64,000 bases of DNA, from the NCBI GenBank assembly GCA_039619475.1, contig CM077115.1, positions 140,876,172 through 140,940,171 of the forward strand, read 5' to 3'. This document shows positions 1-11,446 of this stretch, in pieces. This DNA is from Icerya purchasi (Eukaryota > Arthropoda > Insecta > Hemiptera > Monophlebidae). Below the pieces are notes generated by a model, which was given only the letters and a program-made list of their open reading frames with translations, was not told the DNA's origin and searched no databases. Both the position numbers and the translations under genes were made by a program. The stretch's first letter is position 1, and every line of letters begins with the position of its first letter.

Positions 1-1317
1 CAGAGATTGTACGCGCATTATCCTTATTTTCTGTTCTTTTTTCTTTTTTTTTAAATCGCTATTCCCGCACGGTCGTGATTCAACAGAAAGGAGACAGAAC
101 AAGAGCAACCGGTCCTTGACAAGTCCGTGACTGAGTTTTTGATTAACCTGTCTCTCGACGGGAAAACTTTAGAACATTAATTTCTTCCGTCTGCGTAATC
201 CCCGTATAATGTGTGGTGTGTTATTGTACACGGTCCGAGTAAAAATTAATAATCAAAGCGAATACAATAAATGATGGAAAAGAAGAAAAAGAAGAAAAAA
301 GCAGCGACCGGTCACCGCGTGTTAATACGATGTAATAATGATGGTAGATATTAATATTATTATTGTCGATAAAAATGTGAAGCGGGGTGGCTCGCCTGGC
401 TACGGAGGAAAATATTCTTAATTTAAACGTTACGCGCTGTTTGTGATTTAACGGCGTTAGTAGTTCTTCGTGATTTTTACGGTCTATCTTGCTGTTCTTT
501 TGCTCGCCTGTTACTTCTTCGTCGGCAACAACCGAAAGAAATTCATTCTGATTTATTTACGCGAGCCGTCAAGCTGGAAAAGAACCGTTATTCGGTCGAC
601 GTAAGTTCTCTCTGGTCCCGATAATAATTTGCATTTAGACGATTTAAGCTTACGGCTACAACAGAAAACTCCTTTCGCCATTAATTGCCCGCTGCATATT
701 GCAACCAGCTGTAGTACTATACTCTGATGCACCACCTTCGTGACGGCTTTTAATTTATTTCCAGACCAGCTTTTTGAATATCGCATCCTCCGGAACACCG
801 GAGATTCTTAATAAATTCTTTTTCCAGCGTCGAGTCTCCGAACGGCAGAATTGCACCGATAATACGGCCCGGTACAATCTGTTCCCGTCGTCCTAATAAT
901 GCAGATATTTATTACCGTTCTCGTTCGGCTGAAATGCGCCATGAAGGATGATCGATAATTTAACAATGGAAAATTTCTCGCCACTCTACCCGCCGTTAAC
1001 CGGCTTAACATTGAAAGACGCCTAGCGTGTCGTATTTACATTACGTCATGCAAATCACGATCACAGCTTTTTGCATTTTTACAGAGCTAGAGTGTAGGGT
1101 TCAGCAAACGGCACATTCGAATTAAGAAACTATCGCAGTAGTTGCGTTACTTTAATAACTAAAGTTATTCCCCGAATTATAGGAATGAGACAGCGATATA
1201 TATATTTTTTTGAAGTATATATAACTCGATCACCGATTTCGGCTGACTACATCATTCTTGACAAGAAAAAACATTAAACACAATTAACTCTATTTTCTTA
1301 TTAACTTCCGCGTAAAA

Positions 1318-1320
<3 letters not shown>
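1..1320. other. Non-genic 5' flank, mixed base composition
   Basis: No exon with recognisable protein similarity is seen. The stretch from about 400 to 1100 is less AT-rich than most of the window and carries two short minus-strand open frames (553-798 and 808-1011) that match no family I know. They have no convincing start context or splice sites, so I treat them as chance. It could be conserved regulatory DNA or an intron of a gene outside the window. Confidence 0.4.
1041..1055 (+). promoter_or_regulatory. Overlapping CRE-like and POU octamer motifs
   Basis: TTACGTCA (1041-1048, the complement of the CRE-like TGACGTAA) overlaps by one base the exact octamer ATGCAAAT (1048-1055). Octamers bind POU-domain factors and CRE-like sites bind bZIP factors. 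The two consensus words side by side are seen directly; function is inference, and short motifs like these occur by chance. Confidence 0.25.

Positions 1321-1321
<1 letters not shown>

Positions 1322-1356
<35 letters not shown>
1322..1356. repeat. (TA)n microsatellite
   Basis: About 16 TA units. The array directly abuts the left side of the dispersed repeat copy that begins near 1357; the copies at 2.57 kb and 63.18 kb have the same arrangement. Confidence 0.9.
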
Positions 1357-1358
<2 letters not shown>

Positions 1359-1829
1359 CGGTCATTTTGGCCTCGCAAGGGGCCCTCTTGCTTTCATTTA
1401 TGTCTCTTTCTCTTCTATGCTTTGTATAAAATGATCAAAATTTACAACGTAATTCTTACTATCATCAAAACCAAAAAAAATATAACATAATCACAAAAAT
1501 CCTATCCTAACATTTAACTTTCATTATATAAAATTAAGACATTTTTTCGTTACATTTTTCGTTACATAAAATTGTGACATTTGTTAAATAACAATAAAAA
1601 AAATCATATAAAATATAACAAACGTTACATAAAATTGGGACATTCTGCGTTATATAAAATTGGGACATTTTTTTGGGACATTCTGCGTTACATAAAATTG
1701 GGACATTTTTTTGGGACATTCTGCGTTACATAAAATTGGGACATTTTTTTGGGACATTCTGCGTTACATAAAATTGGGAAATTTTTTCGAATAGGGGGTA
1801 GCCTAAGAATTACGTTGTAATTAATAGAT
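1357..1829 (+). repeat. Dispersed repeat family A, copy 1 (expanded)
   Basis: This copy shares sequence with 2572-2864 and 63177-63452. All begin just after a (TA)n tract with an ACTCGG/ATTCGG word, then a GGCCATTTTGGCC-like palindrome and a pyrimidine-rich stretch. Each copy holds a perfect 17-bp inverted repeat, TTACAACGTAATTCTTA (here 1442-1458, with its complement at 1804-1820). The space between the arms is longer here than in the other copies because of a 38-bp tandem array. No coding capacity is seen. The inverted repeat and lack of coding suggest a non-autonomous DNA element or Helitron-like element; the class is not established. Confidence 0.75.
1640..1791 (+). repeat. 38-bp tandem repeat, about four units
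   Basis: Units start near 1640, 1678, 1716 and 1754 with the word ACATTCTGCGTTACATAAAA followed by TTGGGACATTTTTTTGGG. The units are nearly identical, so the amplification is recent. The last unit diverges at its end. The array lies between the inverted-repeat arms of repeat family A; the other full copies have only one or two degenerate versions of the ACATAAAATTG word. Confidence 0.9.
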
Positions 1830-2522
1830 ATGTAAACACTTGATCCTTCTGACTTATTATGAAAATATCTCCCCGGATCGGTAGTTCTATATAATACTTA
1901 TAGAACAGTAAGTTTCAAACGTGATTTTAAAAAAGAAAATTCATTTTTCTATTTCACAACTTCAGTTACACATCGTAATCTTTTTCTTAAAATTACCATT
2001 GGTGCGCTGGGATCATATTAATATTGACACCTCTGGGTGTCATATAATTACGCTAGAATATGAAAAATCAAGTAACGCCTTTGTAACGGCTGGAAGTAAC
2101 GTTTTTACGTAACGAAAGTGTTCCGTGAAAGTTAATTACATCGACAAAGAATGTCGTCCAATAAATTTACAAATGACAAGAATTATTGAAAACTATCATC
2201 ATCCGTCCAGATCCCCATGACAAAGGACAAGAGAATATTGAATTACTCCGGGTATTCTCACAATGACGTGAGAGTTGATTAGAAATTTGCGTGAAAATTT
2301 AAAGTAAGTACATTCGTCGTTTCTTTAAAAAAAAAAAAAAAAAAAAAAACAAACAAAAAAACAATTTTTTATACTCCTGACGTGCTTAAGATGTATCGAT
2401 TAAATATTGTATCATCGCGTTAAATGAATTGAGATAATTCATTTTAAGCTATTTTTTGTTGTAGTCTATGAAATATAGATTTTACCGAAGGTATTCAAAA
2501 TTTTTTCTTCGAAGCGAATACT
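1830..2522. other. Non-genic spacer
   Basis: AT-rich DNA with a poly(A) tract near 2328-2349. A 63-codon plus-strand frame at 1921-2112 has no recognisable domain and is treated as chance. Confidence 0.4.
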
Positions 2523-2536
2523 ATGTATGTAATACA

Positions 2537-2572
<36 letters not shown>

Positions 2573-2573
2573 T
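2523..2573. repeat. (TACA)n and (TA)n microsatellite
   Basis: CATA tetranucleotide units grade into TATATA and abut the left end of repeat family A copy 2, as at the other copies. Confidence 0.9.
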
Positions 2574-2885
2574 AACTCGGCCATTTTGACCTCGCAAGGG
2601 GCTGTGCCCCTTGACCCCTCTTGGTTATATTTCTGTCTCTTTCTCTTCTATAATTTGTATAAAATGATTAAAATTTACAACGTAATTCTTACTGGCATCA
2701 ACACAAAGAAATAACATTATCACAAAAATCCTATCCTAACATTTAACTTTCATTACATAAAATGAAGACATTTTTTCGTTAAATATTTCGTTACATATTT
2801 CGTTACATAAAATTGAGACACTTTTTCTAATGGGAGGTAGCCTAAGAATTACGTTGTAATTAATATATATATATATATATATATA
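2572..2885 (+). repeat. Dispersed repeat family A, copy 2, with right (TA)n
   Basis: This is a compact copy. Inverted-repeat arms lie at 2675-2691 and 2843-2859 and are perfect 17-bp complements. The left part contains two small palindromes (a GGCCATTTTGACC-type word and AAGGGGCTGTGCCCCTT). The right arm runs straight into a second (TA)n tract at about 2862-2885. No open frame with similarity is present. It is about 700 bp from copy 1 in the same orientation. Confidence 0.8.
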
Positions 2886-3029
2886 TTCATGCATATGTAT
2901 ATGTTAAAAAACTATGATCACCGGCAGTAAATTAAATACTTCACTTTCGCTCCAATTTTACCGTACTATATGACTCGCCTTGCAGAGATACAAAAGAAAC
3001 AAATTGGAAAATTAAAAGAAAAATCAGGG

Positions 3030-3600
3030 GAAAAATTTTGAGCTCCGCTAAAAGTGCATCTTCCCACCTTCTAATCTCTTGCCGTTATATAAAAATTTCC
3101 ATCTCAGATTTTGGTCGGATGTATACACTCCTTTCTTTTCTAATTTTCGCTCCTTTTATTTGTCTGTTCAACCTAGTCTTCCTTCCAATCCATGGCTCCT
3201 TCTGTTTCCTTCGTTTCCTCGCCACTATGCGTTTGCATTTTAATCATTCCTTGTTGCCTTCCTCTCGCTTTCGCTTCTCGTTAGCCTCTTCCCCATGTTG
3301 TCTTCTCCATTCAAATAATGCGGTTGTTCGATCTCATGTTTTTTGAGTGCCCGGCTTTTTCGGTAGAGCGTTCGGTTTTGTACTCCCGCTTGCTTAGGCT
3401 TGGGCTTCCTGCTTCTTTTTGTGCCCGTTATATCTCGTCTTTTCTTTCTACACTTATTATCCCTCCCATTGTTACCTTCCTATTAACGATATCTGATCGT
3501 CTTATTATATAACTTTCCTTTTCCTCTAATCGTTTCTCGGTGAAGGTCCCCTTGGTTGACAAACCCAATTTTATTCTTTTTTTTTTGCTTAAAAAAAAAA
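3030..3600 (+). pseudogene. Non-LTR retrotransposon 3' fragment (RNase H-bearing family)
   Basis: Overlapping frames at 3038-3346 and 3318-3512 encode remnants of the C-terminal end of a LINE ORF2. The diagnostic pieces are NHSLLPSSRFRF, then a His/Cys segment ending FFECPAFSVERS, which matches the zinc-knuckle-like tail after RNase H in I-type LINEs. The same words occur in the minus-strand copy at 17474-18170. The 3' part (about 3430-3570) is repeated at 28680-28840 and, inverted, near 53574-53720. It ends in a T-run and an A-rich tail near 3590-3600. Frameshifts make it dead and it is 5'-truncated. Confidence 0.7.
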
Positions 3601-4042
3601 ACAAACAAAAATTTACGCGCTTTTAGAATATTCAAAAAAAAAAACCTCCCGCTTCTTATTAAATTTGCGAATTCGACCGTATACTAAATGTTTTATTAAA
3701 TATTTTATTTATATGTATACATTAAAGCGTTAAATTTATACCGACTTCAGAAAGACTAGGTTGTATGTTTTTTTCCTTTTTTCTTTTTCATTGACTATTT
3801 AGACCTGTTTTAATTTCGAAAGTGTACCGATCAGTGGTAATACCATAAAAGTACGCCGTTGAGGACATCGGCGAACGCGGTTATAAAGCAGTTATCCAGA
3901 ATAAACTTGTTAGTAGTAATATAGCAAACGACATTGTGACACTTATTAAAATATTATCGATATTATTAAGCATGGAAAAGTAAATTAGAAAAAGGTAACT
4001 TTTAACAAGGCAAAAAATCAAAATATTATTTAATATTAACTA

Positions 4043-4194
4043 TAGTCCGTTCAACGAAAATGTTCCGATGGAAAAAGTCGATATAAATCGATATGTATTA
4101 TCCACTAACGATGGGATGGGGGCCATCGTTAGTGGATAATACATATCGATTTATATCGACTTTTTCCATCGGCACATTTTCGTTGAACGGACTA
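4043..4194. mobile_element. 152-bp near-perfect palindromic MITE, TA target duplication
   Basis: Left arm 4043-4115 and right arm from about 4122 to 4194 are reverse complements apart from roughly one mismatch (TTCCGATGG versus TGCCGATGG), leaving only a short G-rich loop near 4116-4121. The termini read TAGTCCGTTCAACGAAAA on both sides and are flanked by TA (4041-4042 and 4195-4196). TA duplication with matching ends fits Tc1/mariner-type non-autonomous elements. There is no coding. The arms are so well matched that the copy must be young, or the hairpin is maintained. Confidence 0.8.
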
Positions 4195-4196
4195 TA

Positions 4197-6400
4197 GCAC
4201 GCATAAATGCAGATTCAAACAATGAAAATTGAAAGCGCCGTGTAGCGTCGTTTACAAGCTCATCACTGACTGAAATATTACGAATGTTTTACCTTGAAAA
4301 ATAACTTTTGATCACCTGGACTGATTCTAATGATATAGAGCTCTTTTGATTTCATCAATAATTGAACACTCTCATAGGTCAGCTACCGTGGCATAATTGG
4401 TTTTAGGTAATATTATTTCGTGTTCGAATAAAGAATATTTCGCTGCTGCACGTTAAAACTTCAAAAGCTTCGGATCCGAGTTGACGTAGCCGAAGAAAAA
4501 AAAGAAAAAAAAGAAAAAAAGAATCGCGGTTCCGTGATTGTTTGCTAAGTCGTTAGTATAGGCGCTAAGAGAAAGTCCCCTTATTGTTTCTTTGTTTAAT
4601 ATAACCAGACAAAAATTAGTCAAAAAAAAGTTCTTCCTTAGAATATAGGGGAGATTGATATAATTTTAAAACTAAATGGACGGCGATAAACGTCTTAATA
4701 GAGAACATGAATTTTCGCCAAAACGCTATTTACAAGTTCATCACTGACGGACTTGTACACTAACTTCTGTGTAATACGCAGCTCTTTATGCAGTACCAAA
4801 AGTAGCATAATTTTAGGTTGGTTATCATCATTGAAAAAGTATTTAAAATATTTAAAAAAAGAAAAAAGACTATTAAAATATTTACTTTAAAAATTTAATA
4901 AAAGTAACCGAAAAAATGAAAAATAATTACCCCCGATAAGAATTATTTTTTTTTTTTGCCCCCAACTCTCGCCATTTGGCCAAAATAATATATATCATTT
5001 CAGAGTAATATATATATATAGATTTTATGATTACTCTTATAAGGAAACATTTATGCTTATTAGAATCGGCACCGAATTCAAATCGCGGTGATATTAATGT
5101 TTGCTTGATGTTTGCAGCTTTTGGCTCATAGAAAAGAGTGTTGTAGCACGCGAGTGTGTAATACTCGTTTGGTATGGGTTTTCTAAAATTTGAATATCGA
5201 AACTCTAATTAATGTATGAATATTTTTTAAGAATAATCGTAATCCGTAAGGTGTATTTTGCTGCAAAATACCTTTTATCGAATAATTTTATTTTTTACTG
5301 TTTTTGGCGCGTTTTTATCAAATTTTTCGGAATAAATCTTAAAATCGCCGTTCTTTTAACCTTTTTTTTTATTATAGTTTCAGAATTCGTCAGAAATTTT
5401 ATTTCAATAAGTGTGAAATTAAGTAATTTCTAAATTATTGCGCGTTGAAAATAAACGAAATTTACAAATGTGTTGTTGGTAGCATGAATGTACACGGTGC
5501 TTTGATTATGATACGTGGCGACTGATTCAGAATAAAAGAAGCGGTAAATAGTGTTTGATAGAACATTGAAAAAACCGTATTAAAACGAAAATAAATAAAA
5601 GACAAAACCGCATTATTATTAATGGAAAACGATGCAAGGCCGAAAAACAGGTAAATAAATATTTCGACGAATAAGATTTCGCCTTGTAAAAATTGCCTCG
5701 GGTAAGATCATTTTTAACATTGAAAAAAAAGAAAAAAAAAAGAAAAAAAAAACATCATCAGCTTACCCGAATAATAGTATGGAAACTTTTTTTGTTGTGT
5801 AATTGTATGTAAGTTGAGCTTTACGAAGAATCAGAAATTAGCAATCACGGCTAATCACAGATGTCGGAAATAATCGGAGTTTTTCCGAAATATCTTTCGC
5901 AGCGCGTCAAGAATAAGTCGAACGCTAAAAATGGCACGCGAACAACATGTTTTCAAAAAGGATACGACCAGAAATTTAATTGAAATTTTAAAAACGAAAA
6001 AAGAAAAAATCAACAGCATCGATCGCTGTTTATACAGAAGAAAACTGATAATAACGAAAGAGAATGACAATAAGCAGTTCTGCGGATGAAAATTTTGAAG
6101 AAAATTAACTTATTCGAAGGAGAAAAAGGATTATCTCACCGGTGCACAAAAAATTGCTGTCCAGGATCATCCGGAATAACCAATCGCAAACGAACGGTTC
6201 TTCTTTTGGCTATAATTTAGCTATTCGTGCTGTGCCGTGTCTACATTATGTAATACTTCACATGCGCTGCCCTCTTATCTATGACCTTTTTTCCTCTCTC
6301 ACTCGATCGAGGGCAGTGAGATAGTGAATTTTCATTAAGCCGTACTTCCGTTTTTTCCTGTGGCAGATTTTTCAGCACATTCCTCGCTCATAATCGTAAA
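4197..6400. other. Non-genic, with a diverged internal duplication
   Basis: The segments around 4250-4277 and 4724-4750 share TTTACAAGYTCATCACTGAC and have partly similar downstream sequence (GCATAATT..TTAGG), so 4200-4420 and 4690-4830 look like old duplicates. The rest is AT-rich with several A-runs (4495-4520, 5725-5755). Open frames at 5212-5433 (plus) and 5855-6070 (minus) match nothing I know. Confidence 0.4.
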
Positions 6401-7060
6401 CGACTCACCTTAGACTGTGGCTCAGTTCCTATTTTTCTTCATTTTGCAATTCTAACTCTTTTCACTGTTCAGCCCCATCTCTTCCTCCGCACCCGCGGTT
6501 CTTTTTCGGCTTTCGCTTAAACGCTTCTCGGTTTTTATCCGCATCTACTCCTCTTTTCACCTTCACATACTTCCCTTATGAGATGCTGGTTTGAATGTTT
6601 AGCCTTTACTGCTGAACGAACAATCGTCTTTCTCTGTTAAAACTTGATGGTTGCTTTATTCCCCTTTATCCGTCAAAATTATTCTTCCGTCTACGGCTGT
6701 TTACTCCAAAAGGATAGTGTAAATCTTACTCCTTCTTATTTTACTTGCCTATCCAACCTCCTTCCCTACTGCATTCTTGACGCTATGCAACTTTCTTATC
6801 TCCCTACAACATGAGCCGTGCACCCTTCCGGCACAGTCATTATGCTTTACATCCTTCCAACAGCCACGTTACGTGTAATCCACATACTCGTCTCAATTTC
6901 CTCTTACTTTTTTATCGAATCTTACCCTCTCTACTACAATGCTTCGTCAATGTTTTTTCAATTCCTTCTCTCCTTCTGTTAACTCCGACCTCTTGATTCA
7001 TTTTTGACGGCTATCTCTGTTGCATAAAGATCTAAGTCTTCTTTTTTTTTCTTTCTTTTT
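6400..7060 (+). pseudogene. Possible highly decayed LINE 3' region
   Basis: A pyrimidine-rich plus strand with fragments such as FECLAFTAERT near 6590-6625 recalls the FFECPAFSVERS tail of the LINE copies at 3.0-3.6 kb and 17.5-18.2 kb. No continuous frame remains and the ends cannot be placed. This rests on one short motif plus composition. Confidence 0.35.
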
Positions 7061-7144
7061 TTTTTTTTTTTGCCTGGCTTTAAATACCATTTGACCACTA
7101 ACTAATCATTAAATTAACTTTTTCAGTAAATCAGTCTATACTTT

Positions 7145-7212
7145 TTTGGCCAACGCTGGGAATCGAACCCATGACCCACTATCTTAATAATCAAGAGTTC
7201 ACGAGGCTATGT
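7145..7212 (-). repeat. tRNA-like sequence (SINE head or tRNA pseudogene)
   Basis: On the minus strand an exact RNA polymerase III B box, GGTTCGATTCC, is preceded by a weak A-box-like TAGCCTCGTGAAC at tRNA-like spacing. A short T stem can form, but the acceptor stem does not pair with the 5' side, so it is not a functional tRNA. A tRNA-derived SINE promoter or a tRNA relic fits best. Confidence 0.4.
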
Positions 7213-7224
7213 CGCGACGTCTTC

Positions 7225-7291
7225 TTTATTCCTCAGTTCTTAGGCCAATGTCCATGTGCTAAAAGTGTTTTTTTTTTTTTTTTTTTTTTTT
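7225..7291 (-). repeat. Possible LINE 3'-terminal scrap
   Basis: The minus strand reads CATGGACATTGGCC, close to AAGGACATTGGCC at the 3' end of the LINE copy at 16239. A long T run at 7268-7291 follows on the plus strand. This is short-word evidence only. Confidence 0.3.
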
Positions 7292-9510
7292 AAGATAGCG
7301 GTTGTGACAAGATAAGAAAAATTAAGTGTACGCGTAAGCAGGTTAACATTTTCTTTTCTGACATGGACATAAAAAAATTGAAATTATCCAAAATAAACTA
7401 CCATTATGCGTTTTCTGAAAAAGCTGTAAAATACCAGCGTGACTGAGGAAGAACCGAACAAGAAAAACCGCAATCATTGATAGGAAAGAATGAAGAACGA
7501 CGGGTAGTAATGTGTTCGATAGAGAAAGATGATCTACAAATGACGACACAACCTGCGGTAACTCTCCCATCACTGTGTTGTACCATCACCTATTTACCAA
7601 ATGCTCACGATACGTTGCAATTCTCGATGATCTCTTTAAAGTTTGGAATATTCTCTTTCGGACTTTTATATCGTACGTAGTCTCGTGTATAACATTTCTT
7701 AAACTATAATTTAATCATATATACGGTGGTACCCAAATGGATAAGATAAATGTTAGGAAAAATGCGATACATCCAAGATGGGGAGGAGATTTTTTTTTTT
7801 CCGTAGACCTAATTGAAGTTTTTATACTGAAATAATTGTGTGCACTCTTTCATAATAGGACGGAATTTTTAAAAAAACTGCGACATAAAAAAAAATCGAT
7901 TATTGCAAAACCGAGGGGTTAAACATAAGGCGGGGTAGAATTTGAGCATAGAGCAGGGATCTCCGTATGATCAATTGAACCGAAAGAGTTGGGCACTCTG
8001 AAAAATGTACGACCAAAATGAAAAGAACCAAACGAGCTGAAAGAGCAAATTCTAAACAATTCAGGAAGGGAGAATATGGCGGTCAAAACTATGTCACTGC
8101 ACAAAAACATATCCGGTGGCGATCAGTAACATCTGTTGGCAGTTTTGACGATGAACGCCGTTTATCAGCAACGTTGGACAGTATTCGTAGTTGCGGATAC
8201 ACGAATGCAATTATTTCGTATTCGTGAGAACACGAGTGCAAATATTATATTCATTCACGAATAATGCATATCGATAAATATTTTTCTTTATTTTGCTTTT
8301 ATTTTCGGCCCTACCGTTTTTTATTCCATTTCTCCTCCCTCTTTTTTTTATATTTTATTTTTTATTTATTTATTTTTTTACTTTTTTTTTTTTAATATCG
8401 TCTCCCTAGGCGTATACCGAAACACTGCCATAACCGGTTAATTTTTGTCCGATGCGGAATATTTTTTTTTATTATTAATTTATATGTTAGCCGTTTCTTT
8501 ATTTCAAATCTGGGGGGACTCTATTCTTTATAAGTAAGTACAGCACGCTTAACGTCGATCAAAATTTTACATATTGCTAACTTTGCAATTTAGATTTTTA
8601 TGTACAAGTGCCCCTTGGCACGATCTCTCAGCGGCAGAACCGATTTAAAAATAATTTTTAGTCACATTTTTCGTTTTATATCGATCTATATACGCTTACT
8701 CGGCTAAAACTTGAAATTTTCGTAGAGCGGTCAGGGATGATCGGTTGGTGCAGCAGAGGCCATATGGATGTGTCTCTATGCGCGAGGTTACCGATATAGG
8801 CGTTGGCATATATAGCGGCGGTGATGTGCGCCGAATTTATATTTCCTTATAATCTGCGGGTAGGATTATGTGCAATCTCTTTCGTGAGGGATAGTCCACC
8901 TGTGAATTGAACAAACTGTTCTTCGCTAGAGAAATAGTCCTACCGTACACAGTCGCCAATTTACCCACCTGCCTGTACCAGTACCGATTTCGTTTTCAGT
9001 TGTTTGATTAATTGTTACCTTTTTTTTTTTTTTCCTTTTAATTCTGATCGGCTTATTCGGAGTGTGTTGTAATAAAAATTCTTCTCCTCCGGTTATTTAT
9101 TTTCGTTTCTTTTTGTACATTCGTTGAATATTTATTTATCTAATTTTAGTCGAGTTACTCGGCTCGCGATATCCAGCGGCCGTCATCATACGGTGTTTAT
9201 TTTTTTTCGCGAAACACGTTATGACCCGTGTCCCGGTTATAATATTATAATTTTTTTCCTTGTTTTTTTTTTCGTATTGACGTCATATACCTGGAGGCTT
9301 CACCTGTCGTACGTCTGATGGCCACTTGATGTGAGCCGTGCTCTCGCGATCACATTACACAAAACCATAAGGTGGCGATAAAGAGATATGTTTAACTTAC
9401 AAGCAGAAGTTTTAACCCTCATTATGTCAAAACGTCCATCAGTGAGCGGCGAAAGGTTTCGTGATGAAGCATGAGAGTGGCCTACTAGAAACAATTTACT
9501 TGGTTAGCTT
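7292..9510. other. Non-genic stretch with a GC-richer segment
   Basis: No exon is recognised. The overlapping frames between 7343 and 8227 on both strands lack family similarity. About 8740-9000 and 9290-9490 are noticeably richer in G+C and CpG-containing words than the surroundings, which could mark a promoter, 5' untranslated exon or an old repeat; nothing in the sequence decides this. Confidence 0.35.
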
Positions 9511-9519
9511 AACTTCCAA

Positions 9520-11170
9520 TATTTTTGTTTTTTTTGGCTAGGCATCTAAACCATTTGGCCACTTTCAACACAAATATTCTCTAAACAGAAACCAACCTTC
9601 TTACTTAAAATACGTAAATAAATTACAAGGAAAATATAAATAAATAAATGAAATGAAATAAAATAAAAATGAATAGATAAAATAAAAAATAGTATAAAAG
9701 TGTATACATAGACGAAATAGAAAATAAATAACTCTAAACAACTGCCATCTAAACCACAATGTTGCAATCGATTATGCACCAAAATAAGGCGAGTAAAACC
9801 TGGTCCCCGTAACAAAGCAAATACCGCATGTTATAAGGAGGAAAAACGGTCAAGGAAATTAAATGCCTGAAAAATGTATCTCTGCATCTGTCAAATAATT
9901 TGCAAGAAAATAACAGATGATTGATGCCCTCCGAGTAACTAATCATCTCGTGATCGCTGCAAATCAAATTTGATGTTTGTCCTTGAAAAATCTCTGTGAA
10001 ATTTGTGTATGTCCCATACGAAGACGAACGATCAAGGTGACAAATTTTCTAATAAGCTTTTCAGGGATAGTTAACGGGGCACATAATAATACCATGATCT
10101 CGACGAGATAGTTGGTTGAACTATATTATAGAATCTATACCTAGGTTTTGAGTTGTTCTTTATATTTATCCAGTTTTGTCGATTGTCTCTTTTTCGCTTT
10201 TTCGAAATAAATCAGTCGAAGGAATGAAAGGACATGGAACGCCTCCAGAAGCAGCTTCCTTGGCAAACAGATCGACATTATCATTTCCCTCTATACCACA
10301 ATGACTTGGAACCCAACAAAATTTCAAATTTATTCCTCTATTAATTACCTTAAGGCACTTATTTCTTATTTCATGTACCAACGGGTGTAGTTTATATATC
10401 ACATTTTATCGCTGATAGTGAACTTAGGCGGTCACTGCAAACCAGGTACCTTTGGTCGACATCAAGTGTGATCGTTAAAAACTTCAAAGCCCTATCTGTA
10501 GCCAATAATTCAGCAGTACAAACCGTTGCCACAGGCGGCAGCTTAAACTTCTGTAATGTTATTTCTTTGATAAAAAAGGCTACACCCACTGCACTACCAC
10601 GATCTTCGATTTCAGAATTGTCAGTAAAAATTATAACACAATCGTGATAATGGTTATCGATTAGATAATTAAATCGCAAATCAATGATTTTGGGCGGAAG
10701 GTTTTGGTTTTTCGGATCTTTAAACAAGTTCCGAATCAATATCCAGCTGTAAAAAATGGATATCATAATGAAATGTAAAGTAAGGCGATGGATGTATAAG
10801 CGCTGGACTGTACCTATAATATAAAGCTATTCTACTTGACAGTAAAGGCTTTTTGGAATCAACAAATCTCCATTCAGTATTAACTCTGAAAATAACTGAC
10901 GGTAAACAGAAAAATTGGCGATTGCATAATTTCACTAGAAACCTATAAGGGGGGGAGATGATTTTCCGCATCTAGACATGGTATCGGAGCTGTTCGGACA
11001 TTACCAGTTATAAGCCTTATAATCAAATTTTGAAGTTTCTCCAGTTTATTTAAATTTGTTTTAGAAGCCGACCCATAAAAAAAAATGGTTCCATAATCCA
11101 GCTTTGAGCGAATTAAGGATTTATAGAGTAAACTCAAAATTATCGGGTCACCGTCCCAATAATTTAACAT
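9520..11170 (-). pseudogene. Decayed LINE: reverse transcriptase end, RNase H and Cys/His tail
   Basis: Read on the minus strand, the first piece (10943-11170) contains YKSLIRSKLDYGTIFF and NKLEKLQNLIIRLITG, the thumb-side end of a non-LTR reverse transcriptase. Next comes an RNase H domain: IIFTDNSE followed by TAELLATDRALKF at 10392-10766 and WVPSHCGIEGNDNVDLFAKE at 10166-10402. A C-terminal piece with CSDHEM, HLLFSC and CRDTFF lies at 9749-9967. The 3' end is an A-rich tail near 9527-9535. RNase H after the reverse transcriptase is characteristic of the I-type LINE group. Several frame breaks show it is inactive, and the endonuclease, ORF1 and the 5' part of the reverse transcriptase are missing (5' truncation). 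Confidence 0.85.
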
Positions 11171-11342
11171 GCTAACTTTCTCGATTTATACCTTTAATAA
11201 TTACATTTGTGATTAAACACGTATTCTACCACTTGATACAGCGACCGTTAATATCTTTCTGTATTTACAAGTTACCGTTTTGAGTCAAATCTGTTTAAAC
11301 TTTCATATATTTTCATGTGCAAGTTCTATACTATCATTAACA

Positions 11343-11446
11343 ATCGGTGTTGACGGTTTTATTTTTACAAAACAGGGGATAAATATTTCTGAAAATCGGT
11401 GTTGACGGTTTTATTTTTACAAAACAGGGGATAAATATTTCTAAAA
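11343..11446. repeat. 52-bp tandem duplication
   Basis: Two adjacent units start with ATCGGTGTTGACGG at 11343 and 11395 and differ at about one base, so the duplication is recent. The flanks show no coding. Confidence 0.95.

Noticed and set aside
1640..1791. CRISPR array
   Set aside because: Units are contiguous 38-mers without distinct spacers, in a eukaryotic repeat; a simple tandem amplification.
7145..7212. Functional tRNA gene on the minus strand
   Set aside because: The B box is perfect, but the acceptor stem does not pair and the A box is poor; kept only as a tRNA-like relic.
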